Shown here piece by piece: positions 8,558 through 17,705 of a stretch of 64,000 nt of DNA; the first letter of the stretch is position 1, and every line of letters begins with the position of its first letter. The stretch covers positions 1-64,000 of the forward strand of contig JBPCXR010000086.1 of the NCBI GenBank assembly GCA_051027215.1. Reading direction: 5' to 3'. The translations under genes and the position numbers were made by a program. The DNA is from CALHVX01 sp051027215 (lineage in GTDB: Bacteria > Pseudomonadota > Gammaproteobacteria > Pseudomonadales > Azotimanducaceae). The notes below the pieces were generated by a model. That model had not been told where the DNA came from. It saw nothing but the letters and a program-made list of their open reading frames with translations, and did not search any database.

Positions 8558-9406
8558 ATTAAGGCGCTGTTTGTGCGCGAGTCCGGTGCCGGCCTGCTGC
8601 TGGCTGGTTTGCTGTTGCTGTCTGCTGCGCTGATTACGGTGGAGTACACCACACGCCTGTTGGAACAACCGCGAAGCATGATCGGTACCTTGGTGAGTCC
8701 GCTACGCGTGGTTGCCGAGGTACCCTATTTGTTGGGTGAGCAGTTTGGCGACGCCTTGTCCACGCGCGAGAATCTGATTGCTGACAATGAGGCATTGCGC
8801 CGCCAGGTGTTGGAGTTGTCCCAAGTTTCCCAACAATTCCTGGCTCTACGGAGCGAGAACGAGCGGCTGCGCGAGTTGTTAGGCAGTCGTCGTCGAGTGC
8901 CTCATGAAGTTCTGGTTGCCGAGTTGATCGGCGTGGTTCCTGGCCCATCGCGCCTGCAAATCATTATCGACAAGGGTTCGGATGCCGATGTTCGGGTCGG
9001 CCAAGCCGTCGTAGATGCGGAAGGGCTGTTCGGGCAGGTTGTCGCGGTGGACAAGTACACGGCTCGGGTTTTGCTACTAAGCGACTCGCTACACGCGGTG
9101 CCGGCCCAGATCAATCGAACTGGCCAGCGCGGCATTGTTAGCGGTCTGGGCGAAAACATCCGCTTGGAGATGGATGGCGTACCGGTTAATGCGGACATTC
9201 GAGAGGGCGATCTTGTGGTGAGCTCGGGTCTTGGTGGACGATTTCCGGTGGGGTATCCGATCGGCCATGTAGACTCGGTTGTAGTGGAACCAACCTCAGC
9301 GTTTGCTCAGGTCAGTGTTCGACCCGCTGCGCAATTGGATCGATCCCGACATGTGTTGGTGGTGTTCCCGCAAGACCAGGCCAGTGCATCGAGCGTGGTG
9401 CCATGA
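8558..9406 (+). CDS. mreC: Rod-shape determining protein MreC (probable ATT start)
   Basis: A bitopic inner-membrane scaffold of the elongasome. One transmembrane helix (about residues 12-29) is followed by a coiled coil rich in Glu/Arg/Leu (about 65-105), then the paired beta domains with VIDKGSD-type and SSGLGGRFPVGYPIG motifs. No ATG exists in frame. The ORF's first conventional start, GTG at 8573, would cut off the conserved basic KALFVR segment (compare MKPIFSR in E. coli) and has no Shine-Dalgarno. The ATT at 8558 aligns with the family's first residue and has CGGAGG 5 nt upstream. The start is an inference; the gene identity is secure. Confidence 0.88.
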   Translation: MKALFVRESGAGLLLAGLLLLSAALITVEYTTRLLEQPRSMIGTLVSPLRVVAEVPYLLGEQFGDALSTRENLIADNEALRRQVLELSQVSQQFLALRSENERLRELLGSRRRVPHEVLVAELIGVVPGPSRLQIIIDKGSDADVRVGQAVVDAEGLFGQVVAVDKYTARVLLLSDSLHAVPAQINRTGQRGIVSGLGENIRLEMDGVPVNADIREGDLVVSSGLGGRFPVGYPIGHVDSVVVEPTSAFAQVSVRPAAQLDRSRHVLVVFPQDQASASSVVP

Positions 9407-9897
9407 ATCCCGGCAAAGGCGGCTGGCTGATCCTGTTAACGATTGTTGTGGCGCTCATAGCAGCCATCGTCCATTTGCCCGAGAGTTGGCCGGCTTGGCT
9501 CGGCTGGTTGCGGCCTGCTTGGGTGCCGTTGGTGCTGTTTTACTGGGTGATGGCTGTGCCACATCGCTTGGGACTGATTACCGCTTGGCTCCTCGGTTTG
9601 CTGCTGGATGTTTTGCAAGCGGAACCGCTGGGTCTGAATGCCATACTGTTGGCTAGTATTACGTTCGTTGCCTGGCGGTTTTATGAGCGGCTGCGCATGT
9701 ACGCTGGTTTGCAGCACAGTTTGCTGCTGTTCTTTCTGCTTTTGGCCACCGAGCTCGTGCGTCGGCTTGTGAATTTGCTGATGACCGGCGAAGCGGTTGG
9801 CTGGATGTTTCTCTTGGTTCCGTTAATGAGCGCGATCGTCTGGCCTTTCGTTGATCTGCTGCTCGACAGCCTGCGTCGGCGCGTGCGAGTCGAGTGA
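9403..9897 (+). CDS. mreD: Rod-shape determining protein MreD
   Basis: A 164-residue, very hydrophobic protein with about five to six transmembrane helices, the third Mre component, which binds MreC in the inner membrane. The GLLLDVLQAEPLGLNAI segment (about residues 65-81) is the recognisable MreD signature. It overlaps mreC by 4 nt (ATGA) and maf by 4 nt (GTGA), so the four genes are probably translated in a coupled fashion. Confidence 0.93.
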   Translation: MNPGKGGWLILLTIVVALIAAIVHLPESWPAWLGWLRPAWVPLVLFYWVMAVPHRLGLITAWLLGLLLDVLQAEPLGLNAILLASITFVAWRFYERLRMYAGLQHSLLLFFLLLATELVRRLVNLLMTGEAVGWMFLLVPLMSAIVWPFVDLLLDSLRRRVRVE

Positions 9898-10538
9898 TCC
9901 ACGACGGCGTTTTTTCGCATTTACCGGCAACCGGGGTGTTGTTGGCTTCAGCCTCACCGCGCCGGGTACAGCTGCTTGAGCAGATGGGGCTGCGGGCTGT
10001 CAGCGCGCCAATGGAAATTGATGAGTCGATCCGTTCAGGTGAGGACCCTGGGGAATATGTTGCGCGAATGTCTACTTCAAAGTGTCGTGCGGCTTTGGAA
10101 CACGGGGCAATCTGGCTACAGGAGAGGCCAACCGAGCGGGTGCTACTCGCGGCTGACACCATCGTGGTCGCCGGAGGGGCAATCTTAGGCAAACCCGCTA
10201 GCGATAGGGCCGCCGCAGACATGCTGCGATCGCTGTCGAATACCACCCACCAGGTCATGACCAGCGTTACAGCTCACGCTGGCGTTGCACGGCAATCGGT
10301 GCTGAGCGTCGCCAAAGTGCGGTTTAAATCCCTGACAGAACAGGACATTGCGGCCTATGTGGATAGTGGCGAAGGACGCGACAAAGCGGGCGGTTATGGC
10401 ATTCAGGGGATTGGGGGTATATTTGTCGAACACATTAGCGGCAGTTATAGCGCCGTAGTAGGTTTGCCGATCGCCGCAGTTGAACAATTGCTGGTGGACC
10501 TCGGTATCGACACCTGGCGGCTGCGCGGTTATGGCTGA
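9894..10538 (+). CDS. maf: Maf/YhdE-family nucleotide pyrophosphatase
   Basis: A 214-residue house-cleaning nucleotide pyrophosphatase that hydrolyses (d)NTPs and non-canonical nucleotides to monophosphates. The Maf motifs are present in order: LASASPRRVQLL (about 20-31), MEIDESIRSGEDPGEYV, SKCRA, the catalytic LAADTIVV with Asp, LGKPAS, and AGGYGIQGIGG. Location between mreD and rng is typical for the YhdE (dTTP/UTP-type) paralogue; subtype is inferred from context. The start is GTG, overlapping the mreD stop. Confidence 0.93.
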   Translation: MIHDGVFSHLPATGVLLASASPRRVQLLEQMGLRAVSAPMEIDESIRSGEDPGEYVARMSTSKCRAALEHGAIWLQERPTERVLLAADTIVVAGGAILGKPASDRAAADMLRSLSNTTHQVMTSVTAHAGVARQSVLSVAKVRFKSLTEQDIAAYVDSGEGRDKAGGYGIQGIGGIFVEHISGSYSAVVGLPIAAVEQLLVDLGIDTWRLRGYG

Positions 10539-12033
10539 AGAACTCATCATCAACGTTAGCGACTTCGAGACTCGAGTCGCTTTGCTCGATCAGGGAAGCG
10601 CCTGTGAGGTGCACCTTGCGCGCGCGAACAACTACAGCCTGACGGGCAACATCTACCTAGGCCGGGTTGAGCGGGTGATACCCGGAATGCAAGCGGCATT
10701 TGTCGACGTCGGCCTGGAGCGTCCCGGTTTCCTGCACGCCCGGGATATCGATGATCTGAAGCTGCCCGTCGGTGAAGACAAGGTCGAGCACCGAGACATT
10801 CGAGACCTGTTACGCACCGGGCAAGAGATCATGGTGCAGGTGGCGAAGGATCCCATATCCACCAAAGGCGCGCGGCTGACGGCGCAACTCGCCATTGCCA
10901 GTCGCTATCTGGTGCTCATGCCGTTCACCGATCACATCGGTATCTCCCAGCGCATCGAAGATGAAGCGGAGAAAGACCGACTGCGTGAGTTGGTCAGTAG
11001 CCTACGTGAGCAGCAAGACGTGCAGGTAGGATTCATCGTGCGCACGGCTGGTGAAGGCGTTGCTGCCGGCGCGCTAGAGATGGACATGCGCGTCCTGGTG
11101 CGCATGTGGGACAAGATTTTAAAAAACCGGCACGCGGCAGGTTGCCCCGGATCTATCTACCAGGAAATACCTCTGCATATTCGAGTGGTCAGAGACCTAG
11201 CCGGCCCGACGCTTGAACGGATTGTGATCGATCATCAACCCACTTTTGGAAGGGTGCGATCGTTCGTTGAAGAGTTTCTGCCCGAGTTTGCGGATCGGCT
11301 GGAGTTCTACGAAGAGCCTCGGCCGTTGTTTGAGCGCTATGGCGTTGAGGATGAGCTCAAACGTGCGTTGGGTAAGACGGTCGAACTCAAGTGTGGCGGC
11401 CATCTGGTGATCGAGCAGACCGAGGCGATGATTACCATTGACGTCAACACCGGCAAGTTTCTCGGTGGCTCAAACCTCGAAGACACCGTGTTTCGCGCCA
11501 ACTTGGAAGCTGCGCAAATGATTCCCAGGCAGTTGCGCCTTCGAAACCTTGGTGGGATTGTAGTGATCGACTTTATCGACATGATCGATGAAGAGCATCA
11601 GCGGCAAGTACTGCGTGCGCTGGAAAAAGCCAGCGAGTTGGATGCAGCGCGTATTCGCATCGAAGGTTTCTCGTCCCTAGGGCTGGTGCAGTTGAGCCGG
11701 AAGCGCACTCGCGAAAGCTTGCTGCAGCAGTTGTGTGAACCTTGCGAGCGCTGCACAGGTTCTGGGGTGGTGCGCACCGCGGCAACCACCTGCAGTGAGA
11801 TATTTAGAGCGATCTCTCAAGATTCCGATCTTCGCTGCGGTGCGCTGCCGAAAGACGCCGGCGAATATCTGATTCGAGCGACGGACTCGGTGGTCGATCG
11901 CCTCCTAGATGAGGATTCTGAGTCCCTGGCACAGCTGGGCCGCCTCATTGGTCGCGACATTCGCATTCAGATTGAGCCGAGCTACGGGCCGGGTCAATTT
12001 GACATCGTTCTTGTTCAGGGCGTTCGACGTTAG
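10531..12033 (+). CDS. rng: Ribonuclease G
   Basis: A 500-residue RNase E/G-family endoribonuclease that processes the 5' end of 16S rRNA and decays mRNA. It starts with the S1-like region (GNIYLGRVERVIPGMQAAFVDVG) at about 37-56. The catalytic DNase I-like core contains TIDVNTGKF and VIDFIDM, whose Asp residues bind Mg2+. The zinc-link CEPCERCTGSG is present. No long C-terminal scaffold follows, which separates it from RNase E. The ATG at 10531 gives the conserved AEELIINV start and overlaps the end of maf by 8 nt; a longer frame from 10480 is spurious. Confidence 0.95.
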   Translation: MAEELIINVSDFETRVALLDQGSACEVHLARANNYSLTGNIYLGRVERVIPGMQAAFVDVGLERPGFLHARDIDDLKLPVGEDKVEHRDIRDLLRTGQEIMVQVAKDPISTKGARLTAQLAIASRYLVLMPFTDHIGISQRIEDEAEKDRLRELVSSLREQQDVQVGFIVRTAGEGVAAGALEMDMRVLVRMWDKILKNRHAAGCPGSIYQEIPLHIRVVRDLAGPTLERIVIDHQPTFGRVRSFVEEFLPEFADRLEFYEEPRPLFERYGVEDELKRALGKTVELKCGGHLVIEQTEAMITIDVNTGKFLGGSNLEDTVFRANLEAAQMIPRQLRLRNLGGIVVIDFIDMIDEEHQRQVLRALEKASELDAARIRIEGFSSLGLVQLSRKRTRESLLQQLCEPCERCTGSGVVRTAATTCSEIFRAISQDSDLRCGALPKDAGEYLIRATDSVVDRLLDEDSESLAQLGRLIGRDIRIQIEPSYGPGQFDIVLVQGVRR

Positions 12034-12151
12034 CGTTCACTTGCCCTAGCAAGGGCGAAATCGATCGGAAGCAAAGGGAAAGGATAGGAGTGAATTCGTC
12101 GTATCCGCAGCTGTCAAAGGAGCTGCAAAACCCGTATTTCCCGGTGTAGTT

Positions 12152-15100
12152 ATGTTTCGAGCTTTGCGTATTTTGGCCTGGCGAGTGGCGGTGGCAATAG
12201 CCCTGCTGCTGGCGCTTGGGCTAGCGGCAGGGCGGCTAGGTACTTTGTGGCTGGATGAGCAGCGTGCCAATCAGTGGCTTGAGCAGCTACTGCCCGGGGC
12301 GACCGTTGCAGCGCATGGCTTCGAGCTCTCCTGGCATCGATTCAATCCGGTGATTCGCATCGAGTCACTGACTCTGGGCGACAGCCGTATTCAAGGTCTC
12401 ACCATCAAACCAGATTGGATGGAGAGCTTGTGGCGTTGGGGTCCTGTGCTGCGGCACTTTGGCAATACCGACGCGAACCTTCGTTTCGAACAGACCAGTA
12501 GCGGTGCCTGGGCACTCGCTGGCATGCCCAGCGCTGAAGGCGGACTTGATTGGCAAACGTTGCTGGAGCATAGCGACCAGCTGATGTTGAGTGCGGAGCT
12601 GGCTTTTGCCACCAAGCAACAACCTAGCCCGCATCTGGCACTCGCCATACAAGCCCGCAATCAACGTGCGAGCCGACGTTGGGATCTGCAGCTGTTTGAC
12701 CCTGATTGTCCGACTCGCTGTCGGCTTGCTGTGGATCTAGAGGAGCGCTTACGAGTGCCGTTGTTGCAGCAGGCCTCTCTAGCCATGGTGGCTGCAACTG
12801 TGGGGGATGGAGTCCGGATCCCAGCCGCCCTTTTGGGGGGTACGGCTCTGCGGGTTTCCCGCGCGGATGTGCGATGGGATGCTAGCGCTCGCGACTGGCG
12901 GACCTACGCCAAAGGCATGGCTGACCGGGGTACGAAGCAGGAACCGATTGCTGGCCGGTTGGAGGTTGATCTGGCCATCGCCGACATTACCCTGCCCGGC
13001 GGACGGCCTTTCGATCTCACCGTGTCGGCTCGAGGATCCAGCCACCCCGGCTATGCGCTAGCTCGTAGCTTTGATGCCGTGGTGACTCACGACGGTGAAA
13101 CCTTGGCGCTGCCGGAGTTTTGGCTGCGCTGGTTGCCGGGACGGCTGCAACTTTATGCGCCGAGATTTGATTTGCGCGCTGCCCTAGCTCAGGCAGGGCG
13201 GAGTCGATTGCCGGACGATGTGATAGGGCAATGGCTCCGTGCCTTAGCCATTGAGGGGGAATTGAGCGGGTTGCAGGGGCAGCATGATCTAACCGCCGGG
13301 CATTGGTCCTGGCGGGCGCAGCTGCGGCGTGGTGCGATGACTGGGCACCAAGGTGCGCCAACCGCAGATGCGCTGTCGGGCCAGCTGTTTGGCTATGAAC
13401 GTGGTCTCAGGGCCAATATTCATGCCTCCGCATCGACCGTGGGTTTTCCGGGGGTATTCAACGATCTTTGGCCAGTTCGTGACCTGCAAGCTGAGTTGGA
13501 GCTGCACTGGCGTACGAAATTTTTGGTCCTGCTGGGTCGAAAGCTCGACGCGGAGCTGGTCCAGGGCGATGTCAGCGCACCTCATCTGCACGGCACATTC
13601 CGCTTGGCTGTTCCGGGCGACCGGCTTGAGCAGACGCTGGCGTTACAACTCAACACTACACAGTTGAGCATGAACACCATCAAGCGTTTCCTCCCTAGCA
13701 AACTCAATCCCGGGCTGCGCCGCTGGCTGCTGACTGCGCCACAGGACGGCTTGGTCAATGACGTGCGCATGGGTTTTATGGGCTATGTACGTAATCGGCA
13801 AGCGCCGAATACCCGACGTATGGCGATGCTGGGCACATTGGCGCAGTCCAGCATTCGCTTTGATGAGCGTTGGCCCAGCGTAAGCCAGCTAGCTGGCGAA
13901 TTCGAAATTTCCGGGCAGGCCGCATCTATGTACCTCAGCCATGGTATGAGTGAAGGTGTGGCGCTCGCGGGCACACGCATACAGATTCCTGCGCGGGCGG
14001 GGCGAGTAGAGCTGTCGCTGGTGAGTGAGTTTGATGGAGCGGATGGCTTGAAGTACATCCGGCGCTCGCCGTTGCTGCAATCTCTGCCCTTTATCGAACC
14101 GGACTGGACGGCCGCCGGTGCGATGAAGGTGGATGGTGCTGTTTCGATACCTTTGGGAGAAGTAAGTCCGAGCAACCCGATCAAGACAGATCTAGGCATT
14201 CGGCTGGTGAACGTTGACCTACAGATTCCCTCACTGCGAACGGCGCTCAGCGGATTGAACGGGCCATTGCGGATGCAAACACCAAGATTGCTTAGCGGAG
14301 GCGACATCGGTGGTGCACTGAACGGGCAAGCGCTGCAGTTCGATGTTGCTAGCAGTCACGACGAGATTGCCTTTGCGTTTCGAGGCACCAGCGTGCCAAT
14401 GCAGGTGTATGAGCTGTTGGGTTTGAGTGATCCTGGTTTTGCCAGCGGCCAAACACAGTACTCGGGTACCTTAAAGTTCCCTACCCCATTGCCCGATGGC
14501 GCCAGCTCGGCGCCGGTGTTGAGCGTACAAACTGACTTGGCAGGGATTGCCCTGGACTTGCCTGGAGAGCTTGGCAAGGACGCGGAAGATTTACGCTTGA
14601 CCGAGGTTACGGCGACCTTTTCCGACCCACAGCAGCATGTCGTCTTATCTCAAGCTGCTCTGCGAGCTTCTATGCAGATGGCACAAGGCAGCGTGGTGTC
14701 TGGTGAAATGCGCCTGTTGGGGGAGCCAGTAGCGGTTGATGCTGCCTACATAGACGCCGTTGTTGGTGCGGTAAATAGCGATGCCCGCGGGCTGGTCGTT
14801 AGCGGAACGCTGGCTGAGCTGCCGATAACCGCTGGCGCAGCGGGCAGTTTGTTTGGCGACGTTCCAGTTCGTATCGGTCAACTCAATGTCGGCTCGCTAT
14901 TGGCAGATGACACCAACCTAGGTGCTGTTGCGATCGCCGGCAGCATGCTCGGCGATTCCATGGACTTACACATTGCCGGGGAGCGTTTGGCAGGCAGAGT
15001 AAGCCAGACAGACAACCAGCCGCTGGTAGTAGATCTTGAGCGTTTGCAGATGCCGGAAACCGGCAGCCGGGGTACGCCTCTGGCCGAGCTCGACGTGCGC

Positions 15101-16081
15101 CTGGTGACCGAACCCGACCGAATACGTGAGCAGGTCAGCGTCAGCACAGTGGTGGAGTTAGCCGCGGATCCGCTACCCATCTCCCTGCAAGCCCAGCTAC
15201 CAACCGCAACCGTCAATGTGGCGGCGTTGCAGTTCGGCGAGGAGGACTATGGTCGCTGGTCCTTCGCCATGGCGCCTGAAGCAGATGGTATACGCTTTAC
15301 CGAGCTGTCCGCGCTAGTGAAGGGCATTGCGATAGAGGCCCCGGAAGTGTTCTGGCAGCAGCAACCGAACCGTACCCAGTTTGCTGGTGAGCTGAGCGCC
15401 GAAAACTTGGCTGAGGTACTGCCACGCTTGGGTTACGCAGCGACCATTGAAACGCAGTCATCGGGGATGCAGGCCGACCTCAGCTGGCCTGGCTCACCGG
15501 TTAATTTCAACCTACTGAGCATGAACGGCAACGTCGACTTCAATGCCAAAAATGGCCGTTTCATCGAAGTTGAGAGCGGCAATAACGCGCTGCGCATCTT
15601 CAGCTTGTTGAACTTCAGCGCCCTGGCAAAGCGTATGAACCTGGACTTTTCTGATGTACTAGGCCGCGGAATCAGCTTCGAATCTCTCGAGGCCGATGTG
15701 GCGTTGCTCGATGGCGATTTGCGTTTTCGCCAACCGATGGAAGTAACGGGCACGGGTTCCCAGTTTCGCTTGAGCGGGACGGTGGATTTGGACACCGGTG
15801 CGCTGGCGAATGACATGATTGTCACATTGCCTTTGAGCAAAGGCCTGCCTTGGTATGCGGCCTATGTGGCCATTGCCAACCCGCTTGCCGGGCTTGGCGT
15901 CTTGGTTGGCGAGCGGGTGCTCGCTAAACCCCTAGAGCAATTGAGCAGCGCCCGTTATCGCATTACCGGTACCCTGGAAAACCCCAAGGCAAAGCTTGTT
16001 AAAGTATTCGAAAACAAAATGGAAGCGGAGCTGCCCGTCGATAAGCAGGCAGCTGCCAGCACAGAGGAACCTAGCGAATGA
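12152..16081 (+). CDS. yhdP: YhdP-family AsmA-like phospholipid transport protein
   Basis: A very large protein (1309 residues) with one N-terminal transmembrane anchor (about residues 8-28) and a periplasmic body of repeating beta-strands. This is the AsmA/DUF3971-type architecture of the YhdP/TIGR02099 family. The related E. coli protein, about 1266 residues, bridges the envelope and moves phospholipids to the outer membrane together with TamB and YdbH. The C-terminal AsmA-like part runs through GRFIEVESGNNALRIFSLLNFSAL to the family-typical PLAGLGVLVGERVL. The last 25 residues are charged. It overlaps tldD by 4 nt, the same neighbours as in other gammaproteobacteria. Confidence 0.92.
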   Translation: MFRALRILAWRVAVAIALLLALGLAAGRLGTLWLDEQRANQWLEQLLPGATVAAHGFELSWHRFNPVIRIESLTLGDSRIQGLTIKPDWMESLWRWGPVLRHFGNTDANLRFEQTSSGAWALAGMPSAEGGLDWQTLLEHSDQLMLSAELAFATKQQPSPHLALAIQARNQRASRRWDLQLFDPDCPTRCRLAVDLEERLRVPLLQQASLAMVAATVGDGVRIPAALLGGTALRVSRADVRWDASARDWRTYAKGMADRGTKQEPIAGRLEVDLAIADITLPGGRPFDLTVSARGSSHPGYALARSFDAVVTHDGETLALPEFWLRWLPGRLQLYAPRFDLRAALAQAGRSRLPDDVIGQWLRALAIEGELSGLQGQHDLTAGHWSWRAQLRRGAMTGHQGAPTADALSGQLFGYERGLRANIHASASTVGFPGVFNDLWPVRDLQAELELHWRTKFLVLLGRKLDAELVQGDVSAPHLHGTFRLAVPGDRLEQTLALQLNTTQLSMNTIKRFLPSKLNPGLRRWLLTAPQDGLVNDVRMGFMGYVRNRQAPNTRRMAMLGTLAQSSIRFDERWPSVSQLAGEFEISGQAASMYLSHGMSEGVALAGTRIQIPARAGRVELSLVSEFDGADGLKYIRRSPLLQSLPFIEPDWTAAGAMKVDGAVSIPLGEVSPSNPIKTDLGIRLVNVDLQIPSLRTALSGLNGPLRMQTPRLLSGGDIGGALNGQALQFDVASSHDEIAFAFRGTSVPMQVYELLGLSDPGFASGQTQYSGTLKFPTPLPDGASSAPVLSVQTDLAGIALDLPGELGKDAEDLRLTEVTATFSDPQQHVVLSQAALRASMQMAQGSVVSGEMRLLGEPVAVDAAYIDAVVGAVNSDARGLVVSGTLAELPITAGAAGSLFGDVPVRIGQLNVGSLLADDTNLGAVAIAGSMLGDSMDLHIAGERLAGRVSQTDNQPLVVDLERLQMPETGSRGTPLAELDVRLVTEPDRIREQVSVSTVVELAADPLPISLQAQLPTATVNVAALQFGEEDYGRWSFAMAPEADGIRFTELSALVKGIAIEAPEVFWQQQPNRTQFAGELSAENLAEVLPRLGYAATIETQSSGMQADLSWPGSPVNFNLLSMNGNVDFNAKNGRFIEVESGNNALRIFSLLNFSALAKRMNLDFSDVLGRGISFESLEADVALLDGDLRFRQPMEVTGTGSQFRLSGTVDLDTGALANDMIVTLPLSKGLPWYAAYVAIANPLAGLGVLVGERVLAKPLEQLSSARYRITGTLENPKAKLVKVFENKMEAELPVDKQAAASTEEPSE

Positions 16082-17526
16082 CCAATCCCATAGCTCAGGC
16101 ACGCATTGCTCTGCTCGATCCGGCAGGCATTGGTGATGCCGACGCAGTTCGGGTGCTCAATCACCTCATGGGCCGTGCCGTGGACTTGGGAGAGCTGTTT
16201 TTCCAGCATCAACGCGCAGAGAGCTGGATGCTGGAAGATGGCATTGTCAAAGATGGTTCTTACAGTGTCGATCGAGGTGTGGGCGTTCGCGCAGTGGCCG
16301 GTGAAAAAACCGGGTTTGCCTACGCTGAGGACATTGTCTTGCCGGCGCTAACCAGCGCCGCAGATGCAGCGCGTAGCATTACCCGTCAAGGTGCCAGCGG
16401 TGCAGTTCAGGTCGGCGGCGGAGCAGTTACCGCTCCTGCGCGCTATCGCAGTGTTGATCCTTTGGCCTCGAAAAACGAAAAAGACAAGGTTGCATTGCTA
16501 GAGCTGGGCGACAAGGCTGCCCGTGATGCAGACGAGCGGGTTAAAGAGGTAACCGTACGCTTGTCGGCTAATCATGAATCTTTGCTGGTGGTGGCCAGTG
16601 ACGGTACCTTGGCTGGTGACGTGCGGCCACTGGTGCGCTTCGATGTCTCCGTAATAGTCGAGCAAGGTGGCCGGCGCGAGCGAGGCAACGCCGGTTGCGG
16701 CGGTCGCGGCGAGATCGCGGATTTCATCACCGCTGCAAGCGTGCAGGAGCTGGCAGCGGAGGCGGTCCGCACCGCGCTTATCAACTTGGAGGCCATAGAC
16801 GCCCCCGCGGGACCAATGCCCGTGGTGTTGGGCGCAGGCTGGCCAGGCGTGCTCTTGCACGAAGCTGTTGGCCATGGCTTGGAGGGTGATTTCAACCGCA
16901 AGGGTAGTTCGGCATTTGCCGGTCGCGTTGGCGAGCAGGTGGCCTCGACCCTGTGCACAGTGGTGGATGACGGCACCCTGGTCGACCGTCGAGGTTCGCT
17001 CAGCATCGATGACGAAGGTACACCAACGGGCGAGACCGTGTTGATCGAAAACGGAATACTTAAGGGTTACCTCCAGGATAAGCTGAACGCTCGATTAATG
17101 GGCGTCGCGCCGACGGGGAACGGTCGTCGGCAATCCTATGCTCACGTGCCAATGCCACGTATGACCAATACCTTCATGCGAGCCGGTGAGCATGCGCCGG
17201 AGGAAATGGTGCGTAGCGTTAAAAAGGGCGTATACGCCGTCAACTTTGGCGGCGGCCAGGTAGACATTACTTCTGGCCGCTTCGTGTTCTCTGCCACTGA
17301 GGCGTACTTGATTGAGAACGGTGAAGTGACGGCGCCGATTCGAGGCGCGACGCTAGTTGGCGACGGTCCGACGGTGATGCAGCAGGTCTCTATGGTTGGT
17401 AATGATCTAAAGCTAGATGCCGGCGTGGGGGTGTGTGGCAAAGACGGACAGTCCGTGCCCGTGGGTGTGGGCCAACCGACGCTTAAGGTGGACGAGATAG
17501 TTGTCGGGGGCACCCAGGCCTCCTGA
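16078..17526 (+). CDS. tldD: Metalloprotease TldD
   Basis: A 482-residue catalytic subunit of the TldD/TldE (PmbA) heterodimeric metalloprotease, which in E. coli trims microcin B17 precursor and CcdA. The zinc site is complete, with HEAVGH at residues 261-266 followed by GLEGDFNRKGSSAF. An N-terminal PmbA/TldD fold precedes it and the C-terminal domain ends in VGGTQAS. Its obligate partner lies about 5 kb away at 22445-23830, separated by the PQQ-dehydrogenase and channel genes. It is the last gene of the mreB-rng-yhdP run. Confidence 0.96.
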   Translation: MTNPIAQARIALLDPAGIGDADAVRVLNHLMGRAVDLGELFFQHQRAESWMLEDGIVKDGSYSVDRGVGVRAVAGEKTGFAYAEDIVLPALTSAADAARSITRQGASGAVQVGGGAVTAPARYRSVDPLASKNEKDKVALLELGDKAARDADERVKEVTVRLSANHESLLVVASDGTLAGDVRPLVRFDVSVIVEQGGRRERGNAGCGGRGEIADFITAASVQELAAEAVRTALINLEAIDAPAGPMPVVLGAGWPGVLLHEAVGHGLEGDFNRKGSSAFAGRVGEQVASTLCTVVDDGTLVDRRGSLSIDDEGTPTGETVLIENGILKGYLQDKLNARLMGVAPTGNGRRQSYAHVPMPRMTNTFMRAGEHAPEEMVRSVKKGVYAVNFGGGQVDITSGRFVFSATEAYLIENGEVTAPIRGATLVGDGPTVMQQVSMVGNDLKLDAGVGVCGKDGQSVPVGVGQPTLKVDEIVVGGTQAS

Positions 17527-17621
17527 GGGTCGAACTGCCCTCGTGGCGGCCTTACCCGCGCCCCCAAGCCCACATTCTGCCCACGCCTGTGCAACCCCTG
17601 CGCTTTTCTGCGCCAGTCGGA

Positions 17622-17649
17622 TTGACCGCTGGTCGTTAACCGCTGGTCG
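17622..17649 (+). repeat. Two adjacent 14-bp direct repeats, operator candidate
   Basis: TTGACCGCTGGTCG (17622-17635) is followed directly by TTAACCGCTGGTCG (17636-17649), differing at one base. The GACC/GGTC half-sites within the first copy are themselves inverted. A TATGAT hexamer starts 3 bp further on, at 17653-17658, in a -10-like position for the PQQ-dehydrogenase gene at 17706. The arrangement looks like a transcription-factor site. No regulator is identified. Confidence 0.45.
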
Positions 17650-17705
17650 ACTTATGATCCCAAGCAGGCAAGATAATCTAATAGCGGCACGATCGAGGGG
17701 GGAGC

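Noticed and set aside
10480..10530. Longer N-terminus for RNase G
   Set aside because: The extra residues are translated from the end of maf; the family start AEELIINV is at the ATG at 10531.
13783..14307. 174-residue open frame antisense to yhdP
   Set aside because: Lies wholly within a confident long gene and has no protein-like pattern.
17622..17658. TTGACC and TATGAT as a promoter for the PQQ dehydrogenase
   Set aside because: The spacer is 25 bp; the TTGACC is better explained as part of the 14-bp direct repeat.
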